A stretch of DNA of 64,000 nt from contig OX235270.1 in the NCBI GenBank assembly GCA_944472135.2, positions 85,879,168 to 85,943,167 on the forward strand, in the 5' to 3' direction. A model generated the notes under the pieces. The model had not been told where the DNA came from. It searched no databases and saw only the letters and a program-made list of their open reading frames with translations. The position numbers and the translations under genes were made by a program. The DNA is from Trichobilharzia regenti (lineage: Eukaryota > Platyhelminthes > Trematoda > Strigeidida > Schistosomatidae). Below, in pieces: positions 22,451 through 34,975 of this stretch (positions are counted from its first letter, which is position 1; each line of letters begins with the position of its first letter).

Positions 22451-24609
22451 ACAGAAATACCATGTTAAAAAAAATAATAAAATAAATTCAGTATTGCAGA
22501 ATAAATGCGTAATTGTCATACTAACACAACTTTTTCTTCCTTAAAAGGTTATATTGTTTTATTTACCTATGTGTGTTGATTTGCCCCAAGGAGTTCTTCA
22601 GTTCTTACCTCCACTTCGGCAGTTTGGAACTACCAACCCTAGAAAACGTTGTATTCAAAAGGTTTAACTAACTGACTATGAAGTGCTAAGTCGGTATCAT
22701 CTGTCATGATTAACACACCATGTAGTAACGTACTGGATCATCTGGTTTTCCGCTGGTCAAACAATGACAAACCTAACTAGTAAAGAATGAAAAAATTGAG
22801 TTAGAGGAGGGAGGGATTTTAATTCACTTTAGTGACACTTGAATGTTATGATTTTACAAAAGCCGACCAGATTTCACTTCAGTCACAAAAATGTCAAACT
22901 GAATTACGTATTTCAGTAAAAATAACCGACTTTGTGGAAATAAATTATATTTGCTTAGTGACAAGCCAAAATAAAAAATAAACAGTCGTTCATTGGGAAA
23001 GTGTCATCATACTGTTTAAAATAAGCCAGCTACTCTTCTGTATAAGTTTGATAGCTTCACAAAGTGCTGACATACATAAATGTTTTAATATGCCTAATGT
23101 ATTTTCGATCACATTATCTGCTGTGAGGATAAAGTTATGTGAATCCAATTCCAGATGTTCTGTTACTTCAGAATGATGTAACAAAATGGATGGATGCTAT
23201 AAGTGATGATTGTTGTCCCATTTTTGGAATAGAGTACTGGTGAATAATTCTCAAGTCATAATACTGAGTTATGCATTTTCTTAACACTGGGTTTTCACTT
23301 CCGTTAGTAATTATATTTAACAGCAAAAGCCCAAAGCTCAAGAGAAATCCTTGATTCAACGAGTCTTAATTTAACATTCAGCTGCAAATGCTTTAGTTTA
23401 TATTGCGCAGTGGAAAATACTGTTAAACAGGTGCTTTACTTTAAATAAATGGTATGCTTACTGTTGCCAATAGTAGGCGACTAACTTAAAATACTATTCA
23501 TTAAATGAGGCACCATTTTGAAATAAAGTAATGTTTTTGCTTGATAGAAAAACAATTAAACTTTCTAATTCCCTTAAAAAAGTTATCTACTAATCACTTT
23601 TACATTTTACTTGGGTAGTGAAATAGAGTAGGGCTGAAGTGATTTCAGCTAACTTCCCTTCTACTATTTATATCTTTATAACATTTTTCTCTTAAGTATT
23701 CTGTCTCTTGACAAATACTGGAGCATGAGAATGAGTTTTTATAATTATCATTAGTAATAATTTCACACCGATACTTTAACATAATATGATATCAAATCAT
23801 ATGTATATATACATATATTGGTGCCGTCAGTATAAAGCTTTTCCAATCACATTTGATGACTACTTATGATTTTGAAAATGCCGCCAATTCCAAATGTCGA
23901 CTGAAATATTGTTTGAAAATCATACTGCATATTTGTAACGTTTGAAATGTTAAAAAATACTAGTTGGAAACTTCCAGCACACCTTCACATGTACAATATC
24001 ATCAAAGATGTGTAAACAGTTCACCCGTCTTCTGAACATTCTGTATCCTCTATCTTGTAATCGCCCTTCATCAGTCCCTTTAGCACTTCCTAAATCAGTT
24101 GATGTTTTTTCTATTATCTATTTGTTGACACCTGTCATCTCATGTAGATGTCAGCTGTGTGTGTAACATGAAGAGTATGCAGTTTTAGTAGTTCTGATTT
24201 CGCCTAAGCATATACCTTAATCTGCAACTGCCCGTATTTCTGTTTTGCAAAACGTATTATTTTGACTTTTTAATAACAAAACAAAGTTTAGAGGGGAGAT
24301 AAATATAATATTCAAAATGTATAATTAAAATGATAATATGAAGAAATATGCAAAATGCATACCATCCAGGATCCTGATAACTACTTTCCTATTCTGATAT
24401 TCGTTTTCTTCTCAGTATAAAGCCATAAAATATATTTTGTATAATTTAGAACATATCTTTTATTTGGATGGTGAAAAACCAAAAATTAAAACCTTGTTTT
24501 ATTGATATAAGAATAAAACTTGCGCACTGTGGTTGAGTATGATTCTACTATGGATAAAACCTCATTTTGATAAAATCACACAGTTTTGGTGATAAAAGAC
24601 AGTTGCAGG
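22451..24609. other. AT-rich stretch, nothing recognised
   Basis: No domain or repeat was assigned. The two minus-strand frames at 22990-23359 have no recognisable motif. Confidence 0.4.
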
Positions 24610-24880
24610 CAATCGGAAAGAAGCCATGGCTTCGTGCTATTTAGCACTCGTTAGCAAGCCGTATCTCTAACCCTGAAGGAACTCACGTTCATTCTGAGAT
24701 TCGAACCCGTGTCACCCAGTGCCGCAGTAAGATACATGAGTTTCTTCAAGGCTGCAGGTACGCCTTGCTGACAAGTGCCAACTAGCACAAAACCACGGCT
24801 TTCTCCCAGTTACCTCCAAACATCTAATATCATCAAATCAATATGCACCATGATGGTGAGCTACCTAGAACGGTGGCTAC
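24610..24880 (+). mobile_element. Hammerhead SINE-like repeat, second family, with inverted segment
   Basis: It shares GAGTTTCTTCAAGGCTGCAG and what follows with 13765-14020. The hammerhead-like part has CTGACAA (24768-24774), a perfect GTGC/GCAC stem II, then AAAAC in place of GAAAC. Bases 24692-24730 match 13877-13915 only in reverse complement, so the B-box segment is inverted relative to the other copy. Confidence 0.5.
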
Positions 24881-25664
24881 ATTGAAAACCTGACTGACGG
24901 AATTCAGCTTGCACCAAAATAAGGGCTAGACAGATCACACTAGATACTAGTGTCGAATCAAAATTACACAGTGTTATTTCTTCTCCTGCTGTATTTTATT
25001 ATCAACACTAATGTTCGCTCCGAATGTACTTTATCTTCCATTCTGTTTTGTGAGTACCCTGATTTGATTGTGAGCTATAAATTGGGTTCAAAACGTCATC
25101 AGTAAATATTACTCCATGACACTGTATGACAATGTCAAAATAAAATTTTATCTATAATGGAATTGTAACCTCGTTTGTATATTCTGTTTAGTCTGGAATT
25201 CACGTTGTAGTTTTTTGCACAATTTTAAATGATTTAAAAAAATATTTTTGGGAGTAAATGCGCTAAGAATCAGCAGAAAACGAACAGAGTGTTAAATCGA
25301 CTACATTTATACTCTTTTCATGTCATGTTCTAAAAAAAAGAATAAAACAGTATCAAAATTATTAAATACACTTCATGGTTTTCAGCATCAAAAGGTTCAT
25401 ACTTTTGACTAATTTAAATGCACAACTTTTGGAAATTCATTTTCAAAGCTATTCATCAGCCATTATATGCTGAAAATAGATTTTCAAGTCCTTTTTTTTG
25501 TCTTAACTGTCACCTACCTCATCATAGTTACAAGGCAGAGTGAACACATAATTTTAAGTATCCACACCCTGCATAAATCATGCCATATAACTGTATGAGT
25601 TGATTTAGGACAAATCTTTTGCATATTTGAGTTTTCAAACACTGAATGATAAAAAGAGGAAACT
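24881..25664. other. AT-rich stretch, nothing recognised
   Basis: No coding or repeat signal found. Confidence 0.45.
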
Positions 25665-25800
25665 AACTGCATCGATCATTGGTAGGGTGATGACGGGTAA
25701 ATACTTCTGTGGAATCCCAAACAAGGATGAAACAGCTATACTATGCTTTCAAGTTTTCAATAGTTTACTAACCAATAATGATTCGTGATGAAATCTCCGC
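25665..25800 (+). mobile_element. Hammerhead SINE, strongly decayed
   Basis: AATCCCAAACAAGGATGAAA, then CAGCTATAC, then GTTTTCAATAGTTTACTAACC and GATGAAATC line up with the ribozyme and tail of the family at 47596-47810, with many substitutions. Confidence 0.5.
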
Positions 25801-26894
25801 TGGAATTGTTACGTATTTTTCATGCAACAGGTCACATACATTTACTTCAATGCATTCTACCACGTACTCTAAATTCTTCATTGTTACACAAGGGCTGTAG
25901 AAGTAAAGAAATACAGATGAGGATGAATGTCCTAATTGTAACGAAATAACTGTTTTGAAAATCCCTTCTGAGAAATCTAATCACAATATTTATACTTATT
26001 TGGATGTTTCAACTAACTTTGTTAGTATTATATTTTTTCTCCTTGACTGTACATCATCGGTCTGACATTTGCATATCATATATTGACTTGATCTTTATTA
26101 TTTGTATTTGTTCTTGTTTAATCTTTGATTTTAATCCTTCTCTTTTTGACTGTGTGTGCGCTGTCAGTCTCTTGATTTTGTTTGGGTGAATGAAGTTCAT
26201 TTCCGACCTTGAACTGTTCTCAGGAAGCATTGGTGTTTGATTCTTGTGAACGGAGTTTTGACCCCACTCTGTTAGCAGTATTCTGCCTGATTCTCTGGTA
26301 CTTCTTACAGTTGAATTTTGATTAACTAAATTTTTTGATAGCATCTGTCTTGTGCCAGAAAGTTCTCTAGACTGTATAGCTGACTAACAGGACCGTTGGG
26401 GTAATTTTTAGTTTTTCATGTTATTATTATTGAATGTAACCACTTAGATCGATCAACAAATAACCGTCTTATGGTACCTTTGGAGCGTTTTGTGACTGTG
26501 CGTGTGCGTCTCAAAGAAGTTTCACCAGCTATAAAGTAGGACGCAAAGATCGCCTTCCTGCGTTCAGGTCACACCGAGTCCGCTTTTATCGTCACATTGA
26601 TTCAGGATATCCTCCACTAATAAAAAATTTAAATTAAAAAAAATTAAATTTAAGAAAAAAAAACAGTTGATTTATTTAGTTGGATAAGTTAGGGAATATA
26701 TTCAATGAAACCTTTGAATGTAAAGTGGGGATAACAAAACTAGGATAACACCACATATTAAATTTACAGTCAATGCTTGGCCGACAGAATATATGAGAAG
26801 AGCGAAAGTTAACAACATACTATGCATTGTTTCCTCGCTTTATATCTAGGAGTCAGTGTATTCAGCCAACGGAAATAATAAACTAATCCTCGAA
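25801..26894. other. AT-rich stretch, nothing recognised
   Basis: The overlapping frames at 26004-26344 on both strands carry no recognisable content. Confidence 0.4.
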
Positions 26895-27130
26895 ATTTTC
26901 AAGTATTGGTTTGTAAGTATTTGATTGATTGGTTAGAGGACTTCATCATGAACTGACATTGTTTAGAAAACCACTGGAAAACCTGAGAGTACTGGATAGC
27001 TGTTTCGCCCTAGTTTGGGACTCTTCTGCGGTACGCAACCCTCCGTAAAGTTTCAAACCCAGGACCTTCTAATTACAGGACAAGCTCCTATGCCATTAAG
27101 TGACTGGAACCTGACCCAGTGGCCCATGAT
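26895..27130 (-). mobile_element. Hammerhead SINE, head facing right
   Basis: Minus-strand copy: tail at 26895-26960 (TTTTCAAGTATTGGTTT in reverse), hammerhead at 26989-27034, head near 27110. The ribozyme core reads CAGAAGA instead of CTGANGA (U4 changed), while stem II GTCC...GGGC, GAAA and the ACAGCTAT stem III remain. It forms a head-to-head pair with the copy at 27215. Confidence 0.7.
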
Positions 27131-27214
27131 TAGGCCACTGTTGATTATCGTTTTTTGCCGGCCGAAGACATTGGCTAGGGTCGCGCAATGTCGTGAACTG
27201 CCAGAAGTTGGAAT

Positions 27215-27412
27215 TCATGGGCCACTGGATCGGGTGCCAGTGGCTTAGTGGTCTATGAGAGCCCCTTGTAACTAGAGAGTCCTGAGATCGGACCCTGGCG
27301 GTAGATGCGTGCTGCAGAAGAGTCCCATACTAGGACGAAACAGTTATCCAGTACTCTCGCGTTTCCCAATGGTTCTCTAACCGATGTCAGCTCATGATGA
27401 AATCTTTTAGCA
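27215..27412 (+). mobile_element. Hammerhead SINE, head facing left
   Basis: Plus-strand copy with head at CCAGTGGCTTAGTGG, a decayed B box, hammerhead at 27309-27354 and a tail ending in GATGTCAGCTCATGATGAAA. The core again is CAGAAGA. A preceding block, 27160-27225 (GACATTG...GTCGTGAACTG...), also precedes the copy whose head is at 47415, so the repeat unit is longer than the SINE alone. Confidence 0.7.
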
Positions 27413-29186
27413 AATCTTCGAATTGATACCACTCTTTATAATGGCTAATTATAAGACTATCATCATATAAAAAAGCTTTACTTTCAACTCGCCTATACAA
27501 CACATGTGTGCAGCCAACTTTCAAATAATTTTCATAAACCATGTGACTATTTCTTTGTAAAACAGTTAAGTCAAATGAATTATAATTGATGAATAACACG
27601 TGAAACATTTTACAGCTGTATTGCAACTGCTTTATAGGTCCAATATAGTTCATTCTTCCAATCCTGAACCTTAAATACAATATTATCCACATTTTGAATA
27701 TTCACATTCTTGAGATTGAGTCATTTCTTTGTGATATGCAATTTTTTGTTGTTACAAGCTAAGTATTCGATTCACTTGTTTGATCAGCTCTTATAGGAAA
27801 AAAAACCGACATAATCAAGGAATCAGTCGAATTTCTTAAAACGTATCTTAAACGATCCATCACAGAATAACTTTATTTAATAAAAAGCAGTCATGCAGTA
27901 TTGCGTAGTGATGACGTTTCAAGCACAACTAATCTCCCACAATCACATGAATTTCAAACTTTGTTAGTATAACTCAATTATTTTTTTTCAACTTCCGATT
28001 TCATTGGCAGTAATACTTTCAATATATATTCCGATATCGCATATGTTAGGTATAGAGTCGGTGAGCAAACTCTCCCTGCAACTACCGATTATAATTTTTA
28101 CAACTTCAGCTCTGCCCTGCCCTATTGTGTGGCTTTGCTAGCGCATGCATTGCGTAACTATGGCGCTTGAAATACTGTGTTACATATAATCCACCACCTA
28201 TACCATACAGTTTAAACGACTGAATTCAAACATTTCAGCCAACAAAATTGAGGTGACTAATAACTGATAAATCCCGAAAGAAATGATGAATAACATTATT
28301 CAGTGATTACCAGTCATTACCAATAAAGCAACAAGCAATCTTCATGAACCATCTCCAAGTTGTGGATTAGTTCTGTCAAAAATAATCAGTTTATTTAGTA
28401 AATGTTTGCATTCGATAACATCACGTATTTTCAAAGTGGCAGTTTTAGAATCAAGTGAACCTGAAGCTAGAATATAAGTATTATTCTGACTTTGTATAGC
28501 ACCTGTTACTCTATTATTGCTCTATCTTGCACGCAAATGTATTACGGTGGTCGAATATTTCACTCATCTGTTATTGTTTAATTGATAAGTAAATCACTTG
28601 TACTTTTAGTTGACCTTATTTGTTTGAGTGCTAAACAAACAAAACTTGTTTCTTATGCTATTCACTATTCAATCACCTCTTATCCATCTCATCATTTTTG
28701 ATTAAATTCTCAAAAACACATATGATGTTGAAAAGCAGCCCATCTCCCTTCCTTATTTTATTACAAAATAAAATTTACTGTAGGATGATAGATATGTGTA
28801 TATGTTACCATAGTTTCATTGGGTCTAAAGACAGACAGTCAATGTTATTTCATTTGTTCCTAGTCTCGCTTCACTCAACTGTTCCTATTTTTCTTGCTAG
28901 AACTGCTGGTTATATGAAAAGGTGCTGATAGGTGTTTTATCATACATATATATAATCCAATAACTCATATAACCATATATACAAGACATTTTGATAAATT
29001 ATTAATGAAATAGTATAAAAAACTACGTGTTGTAAAAACCTAACCAAAATGTCAGGCGAAATGTAGCGGAATGATTTTAGATATTCCCTAACTGCGTCTA
29101 TATTGGTTTGAGTTAAAATTGTTGGTAATATTAAAGGCAAAATCAGTAATTCACTGCTCTACTCAAAAATGATAGCATTCGTCAGA
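27413..29186. other. AT-rich stretch with one unassigned open frame
   Basis: The minus-strand frame 27387-27692 (101 codons) runs out of the adjacent SINE, so its end is not native. Its body has no motif I recognise. Nothing else was assigned. Confidence 0.35.
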
Positions 29187-29594
29187 GTGTATGGTCACAA
29201 TGATGGTATGTGCAAGGATACTAGTGGAAAATCCCCGAAAAAGCAGTTGTCTGGTATAACTGCTCGTAAGGCTTCTCCAGATAGTGGAGATATTAAGACA
29301 TCACATAGTTGTCAAACAGCAACTGTGCCTCTGTATAATATCTGTTGCCATCAGGAATCTTCTTAACTACCCATTTGCAAGCTGTCGTTCTCACTACAGG
29401 CTACAGAAGAAGCTCAAGACTGGGAAACTGACTTGTGATTTGAAAATTCAGCAGGCTCTATCATACAAAACTCTGGTGAAGCCTAAATTGTTGATCTGTT
29501 TGAAGACCCTAATTTGCATCACATAAATATTGAACATATCACCACTGTGACAACAGAGATCCTTTAAAGCTCCCCGAATCTGTAAAAAATGCGC
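29187..29594 (+). pseudogene. Histone H3 pseudogene, full length, ungapped
   Basis: One reading frame aligns with core histone H3 from the start position to about residue 130 without any insertion or deletion. Recognisable pieces in order: KDTSGKSPKKQL (H3 residues 9-20), TARKASP (24-30), TVPLYNI (45-51), KLSF (64-67), EAQDWETDL (74-82), NSA (86-88), VDLFEDPNL (101-109) and TTVTTEI (118-124). The start codon is GTG (29187). In-frame stops fall at residues 59, 83, 99 and 126, and key residues such as R8, K4 and S10 are altered. The copy is therefore dead and old. Native H3 genes are usually intronless, so lack of introns does not prove retroposition. Confidence 0.85.
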
Positions 29595-30324
29595 TTAAGT
29601 TGGTTTTTGGTAGAATAACTGCTTTGCATACGTGTTAAATAAGACGTTTTACCTATTTTTTTAAATGTGACCTAAAAACGTAATTGCAGTTGGATTACGT
29701 TTCATAATTAATTATTCCATTTACACTTACTTTTTAATTGTTTTACAACAAGCAAAAACAAATATTCTCATAGAATATGCCAGCAAGTAAGTAACTCACT
29801 TTTACCACACTTACATGTTCCTTTTGTGCTAGTTCTTTTCCCAACTCAACCTCTTACTTTTCATCTAATAACGACGTTTACCTCATCAAATTTAAGAAGT
29901 CACTACGCTAAGTGAATACTTCTTTATATTGAATAAAATCAATCAAGAAACAATCACTGGAGTAAATTGAAAATACCTTCTATTCTCCATTTCAAGTATG
30001 AAAACTCTTTTTTGAAACAAGGCAAGGCTATGCGTGAATCACAAACAAAATAGAAGCATTCCTATTACTTCCTCCTTAGAAATATGATACTTCTAAACGA
30101 TGTTTCTAAGAAATCACCCACTTATGAGAAGAGGTAACTAAACAGTTAAAGTGATTTTTAAGTGACTTCTGAGGTAACGTGTCAAAAACAGGATTTTGGC
30201 ACGAGGAACCACAAAAGGAAAAAAGCTTTCATTACGTAACTTTCGAATTCTTGAAAAGATTTATTTTTTGAATGAGCATAATATGTTGCATTCAAACTTC
30301 TAACCTAAAAGTTGGTGGTTTATG
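29595..30324. other. AT-rich stretch, nothing recognised
   Basis: No coding or repeat signal found after the H3 relic. Confidence 0.45.
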
Positions 30325-30470
30325 CACACCACAAAGGCATCAGAATCCCAGTGACTGGATGGTCTACGAGCTCACCTTGAAAACGGAACGTCCTGGGTTC
30401 GAACCACGGTGACTGGGCACTCCTGAAGAGTTTCGGACTAGGAAAACATAGCTATCCAGCACTCCCTGGC
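30325..30470 (+). mobile_element. Hammerhead SINE, decayed
   Basis: Head CCCAGTGACTGGATGGTCTA, intact B box GGGTTCGAACC, ribozyme with canonical CTGAAGA but a broken stem II and GGAAAAC, then TATCCAGCACTCCC. It is cut short after the ribozyme by an unrelated repeat. Confidence 0.6.
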
Positions 30471-30499
30471 TTTTTCTTCTCCGTCATTCATTGGTGAAA

Positions 30500-30635
30500 T
30501 ACTCACCAACCGCCCATGTGATATGGGGTTCGATTCCTGTCCGACGCACGCCCGATAAAGAAGGAAGGTTGGCTTGAATCTGGCAACTCAGTCACGTAAA
30601 ACAAAATACCGCAGGTACGCAACTTGTCACTTTCC
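30500..30635 (+). mobile_element. tRNA-headed SINE fragment
   Basis: GGGTTCGATTCCTGTCCGAC followed by GCACGC is the 3' half of the tRNA-like head found at 17934-18012 and 45177-45252. It is followed by the AGAAGGAAGGTTGG body also seen at 37890. Confidence 0.55.
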
Positions 30636-30639
30636 ATTG

Positions 30640-30920
30640 GAGTTCCACTTTGTGGCTTAGCGTGGGATGTCACTTGAATGCCTTTTCAGTGTATATCCAA
30701 TGCATCTCCATTTCCCTCTGCATAACTATTATGAGGTAGGTTTCTGGCTGACTGGCTCCACTGTCAGAACTCTCTAGTGCTTTTTGTTTCCTGCAGGTGA
30801 GCCAACAAAGCCGTCATTTGGTAAACGTTTACATCTTTCAATTTTCAAAAGCTTCAGTTTTAAGTTTTCGCTGTATGGTAAACAAAGGCTGCGATAACGT
30901 AGCAGTCCTAAGATGAAAAG
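30640..30920 (-). pseudogene. RTE C-terminal remnant
   Basis: The + strand text GATGTCACTTGAATGCC and the CAATGCATCTCCATTTCCC block match 15483-15600 of the reverse-oriented RTE (the C-terminal zinc-finger-like end of its protein), with weaker similarity continuing to about 30920. Confidence 0.5.
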
Positions 30921-30989
30921 ATGACAGTTATACTAGCGCAAAGTAGTGGATTGACATTTGTTGTATTCACTAGTTTGCCCACGGACCGA

Positions 30990-31140
30990 TATAAGTTAGT
31001 GAACCATTGAAAACGAGAAAGTACTGGACAGCTGTTACATCTTAGTTAGGGAATCATCGGCAGTACGCATCTACTAGGGTTCGAACCCAGGACCTTCCGT
31101 TTACAAGGCAAGCTCGTATACTATTCAGCCACTAGGACCC
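30990..31140 (-). mobile_element. Hammerhead SINE, decayed
   Basis: Minus strand: head near 31135, B box GGGTTCGAACCC at about 31078, core CCGATGA (U4 changed), then ACAGCTGTCCAGTAC with stem III and stem I sequences kept, then a short tail. Confidence 0.65.
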
Positions 31141-32556
31141 GATTCTTATTTATTCACCATTTTTTCACTGTTTCTTCCTGGGTTTCGTTCCCTAAAACCC
31201 ACACAAATTTATAAGCATTTCCGTCGGTGCAGGTATAGAAGTAAATTGACCTTATTACACAACCAAAGATATTCTCATATAGTCGGTTTTCCATGAATAA
31301 GATGAACACCGCATGTGTATATCACTTCTTTAACTCAGTGTTTACGAAGTACACTTTTAGTAAATTAATTAATAAAAAGCGAAATGCCTGACGCAGAAAT
31401 ATGCTTTTTAAAAGTACATACGAATAAACATGTAAAATGTTTTCAGCACCATGTGAATTCATTTCATTGATTATAATTTTATATGGCCCTCTAAATGTTG
31501 CACGTCCTTGCTGTATGAAACACCTTCTATCAAAGCTCGCTGACTGAAAGTTTGCTGTCAGCTACAACCGACCACAAAATTATATCAAACAGTTTCTTTT
31601 TGTTCAGAAAGTAAAAACTATTAATTTCTAAGTTTAATATGTGGACTGTAATTTTATTAACATTGTCAAAACAACGGATATCTCTGGGGAATATATCGAT
31701 TCAAAAGTGTTTTTGTCACCAAAATCCACAATGAATTTTTTGTATCCACATTAAAATTACAAATTTCTAATGTAAAACTATGATGTAAACATCGGTGGTG
31801 TTTAATTCCATTTCACTGAGGGTTAATTTTTATTAAAACCATAATGCCTCACCCTACCCTAGAAATTCTATCAACAGTACACAAAGGGTGTTAGAAAAAG
31901 TGGAAATTACTAGCTAAGCGTGATAGTGGTAAATCTTTTAACCACATACCAGTTATAATATAGAGTTGGATACAGAGGAAATCATGGCACCTTGTGAATA
32001 TTACAGCATTGTACACGTCAAAAAATAGTTTACGTTATATACATTTTTGTATGTTTCATTGTCTACTCCTGTACAACTGCAATTTTGTTTATTTTCATTC
32101 TGCATCTTGGCACACTTGCAGGTATTATGTAACTGGAAATAGAGAAACAGACTGATGAATAATTTCAGTAGGATTTGTGAGCCAAATGCCACCTAGACTA
32201 ACTGCAATCAAACTGTTGTTTATAATGTGTTCCTAAGGAATTCTGTCAACATTCCAAAAGTGAAATCCCCTCAAAACTGGACTTCTTAGAAGCTGTTCGC
32301 AACTTAGTTTTCGTATTTTCCGAGTTTCCATGGTTTGTTCAAAACCTTATCAATTATTTTGCATGAAGTCAGGTGATAAAATTTCCTAATACTTACTTAA
32401 AGCCATACTAGTTAAATATCCAAAATGTCGTCTATGACATATTTCTCATAAATCAACCACACTAAGTACCAGAGCAGAACACTCTTTCAATAAAGGCGAA
32501 ATAAGTTGCAGATAATACGGTAAAGAAATTAAACGAGTAAAATTAATCAATCATAG
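31141..32556. other. AT-rich stretch, nothing recognised
   Basis: No coding or repeat signal found. Confidence 0.45.
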
Positions 32557-33189
32557 GACAAAGTTGCGCAAATATTGTTGACATTATTCTTTGAGGCTAG
32601 GTGATTAGTTCCTGCATCTAGGTTCACCCAAAAAAGTTATTACCTACCTACAGAAACGTCCTGGATGAGTACCTGGGGGTCAACCCAGTGTTCTTATATG
32701 TACATTACCATTTCTACGAGATGTCAACAACCTAGTGAGCAAGTAACAGATTACTTGGAATATATACGAGGCTAAAAGCCGGGTCCTTTCTCACTTTTTG
32801 CATAAATGGTGAAGTCACAGTCATAATTCAAATGACATTTGTTTCATAATGTGATCACAATAATTAGGAAGTGACTGACTTGAAAGTACTGAATAGTGAG
32901 ATTTGAATCCCAGTTAGATAATACATTTTTGCTAAGTATTTCAGAAAACCATGATAATTCATGCTGTCTCCCTTGAAATTCATAATTAGTGTTCTTTCAA
33001 AATGTCGAGAAATGTGGTAATCATCACGTGAAATAATCTAGTTCATTAATGGAATTCTAACGATCGGGTTAATACAGTGTTTAGACAGCTGAGTGGAATG
33101 ATATTAGGCTTTACTCAACAACTGAGTTCGATGTGCAAAAATCATGTTCTGCTTTCTTCATCTCTTATTTTCAGGTTTGCTTGACAGTC
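32557..33189 (+). repeat. Perfect 633-bp inverted repeat, arm A
   Basis: Line-by-line comparison shows this arm is the exact reverse complement of 39424-40056, with no mismatch found. It contains no open frame or recognised element. Just outside the inner end a short shared word (TTCGAAGAATAT) continues after several mismatches. Confidence 0.95.
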
Positions 33190-34254
33190 TATATTTTCGA
33201 AGAATATGGTTAACATTCATCAACACCTGTGTTTAACTCACCATTAACTGTTTCATGTACTGCTGTCATTTACCTGTAATAAAAATCAGTAAAATCTCAT
33301 GCAGACCGTATTGAAACAAGTATTATATTTATTGATCGTGAGGCCAACAATTCCATTTAGTGAAACTAACGTCACCACTACTCAGACTTCAAAGCGCAAG
33401 CTCGGAATACAAAGGAATGGAAAGATAACTAATAATAGTTAATATGACTGGTAAGTAGACATTGGCTGTTCCGTAATTCTTTAAACAAGTTACCTCAAAC
33501 CTTACATTCACATTCCGATAAAATTTCAAAGTAATTTTAGTCCACTTCTTCACTGTTTTATTCATTTTAATGAAATCTAATTGCAGTTATGAATCTCGAC
33601 ATAACCATAAGAAGACTAGATTTATCTGACAAACCCAATGTATTTGAAAAACATATTTAGGACATTCTGAATACTTGCCCACTTGTCATTCATAATTTCA
33701 AGAAGTTTAACAAAGTATAAAAGTTTGAAATTGAAACACTTCTTCAATAAATGATGTCTTCAATTAAAATCCTTTTGCTGTTTTCAAAAAGATCAGATTC
33801 CCACCACTTATTCCTGCTTTTAGTTTTGTAAGTAACACCATGTCTCAGGTAGGTCACTAATAATCACACTGCATTTTGTTATCTTCAAAAAAAGTTGAAA
33901 TGCTTCAAAACTCTAATGTGCAAGGGGGTATTTCACCACTGCTTATATCATTCCAAAGATTTAACTATTTGGAATAAAGCTATTATTATTATTTTAAAAA
34001 ATGTGATTAAATATAGTTAGGCATGCCAAACAGTAGAATGCAAAAAATAATTTCATAAGCAGGAACGTTAACAGCATCATGTGGCCATACCGCTTGCTCT
34101 TTCATCTCGTTTTTTTGCATTAGTTAATAACATAACATCGAAAGCATAAAAGTAGCATTGCTTGAATGTTGAAATTTTTAAAAGTGTATGCCATACTTCT
34201 CAGGAACCCGTTGATTTTCATTTTACAAATACGTAAAGACTGTTATGTCACGGT
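33190..34254. other. AT-rich stretch, nothing recognised
   Basis: No gene found. A short (ATT)n run at about 33980 may be an old LINE or SINE tail. Confidence 0.4.
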
Positions 34255-34975
34255 ATGAAGAAAACATAGAGGAGACGGTGGTGATGAAGATAATCAAACC
34301 ACAACAACAACCATCTCCAATCACTATATGTGGAAGAAGTCTGAATGACGTCACTTTCTTCACTTATCCAGGTAACATTGTTCCAACTACAGACGAAACG
34401 GATTAGGATTTCAAAACCAGTCAGGATTAAAAAAAGGCAAAACCAGCTTTTATCACTCTGAAATCAGTGTAGAAATCTGCTAAAACTAGCTTGAAGAACA
34501 ATCTTTGGATCTTCAGCACCAATTTAAGTCTGTTCTTCTACATGGTTCATAAATTTGGCTCATCAAGAAGGGCGTTTTCAACAGCCGACTGCAGACTTTA
34601 ATCAACGGATGCCTTAGCTGGCTCCATACTGAAGATCAGATGGTTGATAAGAAAGAATTAGCAATAAAAAGCTCTGGCAACAAACCAATCAAGAATCCAT
34701 CGATCGACAAATATCCTGAAGAAAATGATGGTGAATCAGACACACAGTTAGGGGAGCATCGGATAACATGGCATGCCAGGCCGTCGAGTGAAAACCTAAT
34801 GGGAAATGAAGGTGAAGGCATTCCAATATGGACTGAAGCAGATCCTGTAAGGAGGAGATGAGAGATTCTGTATAATCACGGGTCCAGCTAAAGACGACTG
34901 CAAAGATTAAGACGAATTTTAGATTTTCTGTTGTGACCCAATATTACACTTAGAACCCAAGGGATCAATAATAAC
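34255..34975 (+). pseudogene. RTE-type LINE, decayed 3' part
   Basis: Sister of the copy at 8565-9312, sharing GTGATGAAGATAATCAAACC, the ATTGTTCCAACTACAG block, GATTTCAAAACCAGTCAGGA and the same internal differences from the 15243 copy. It ends near 34975 with AACCCAAGGGATCAATAATA. Many stops are present. Confidence 0.7.

Noticed and set aside
27387..27692. Open frame of 101 codons (-)
   Set aside because: Its end lies inside a hammerhead SINE and its body has no recognisable domain.
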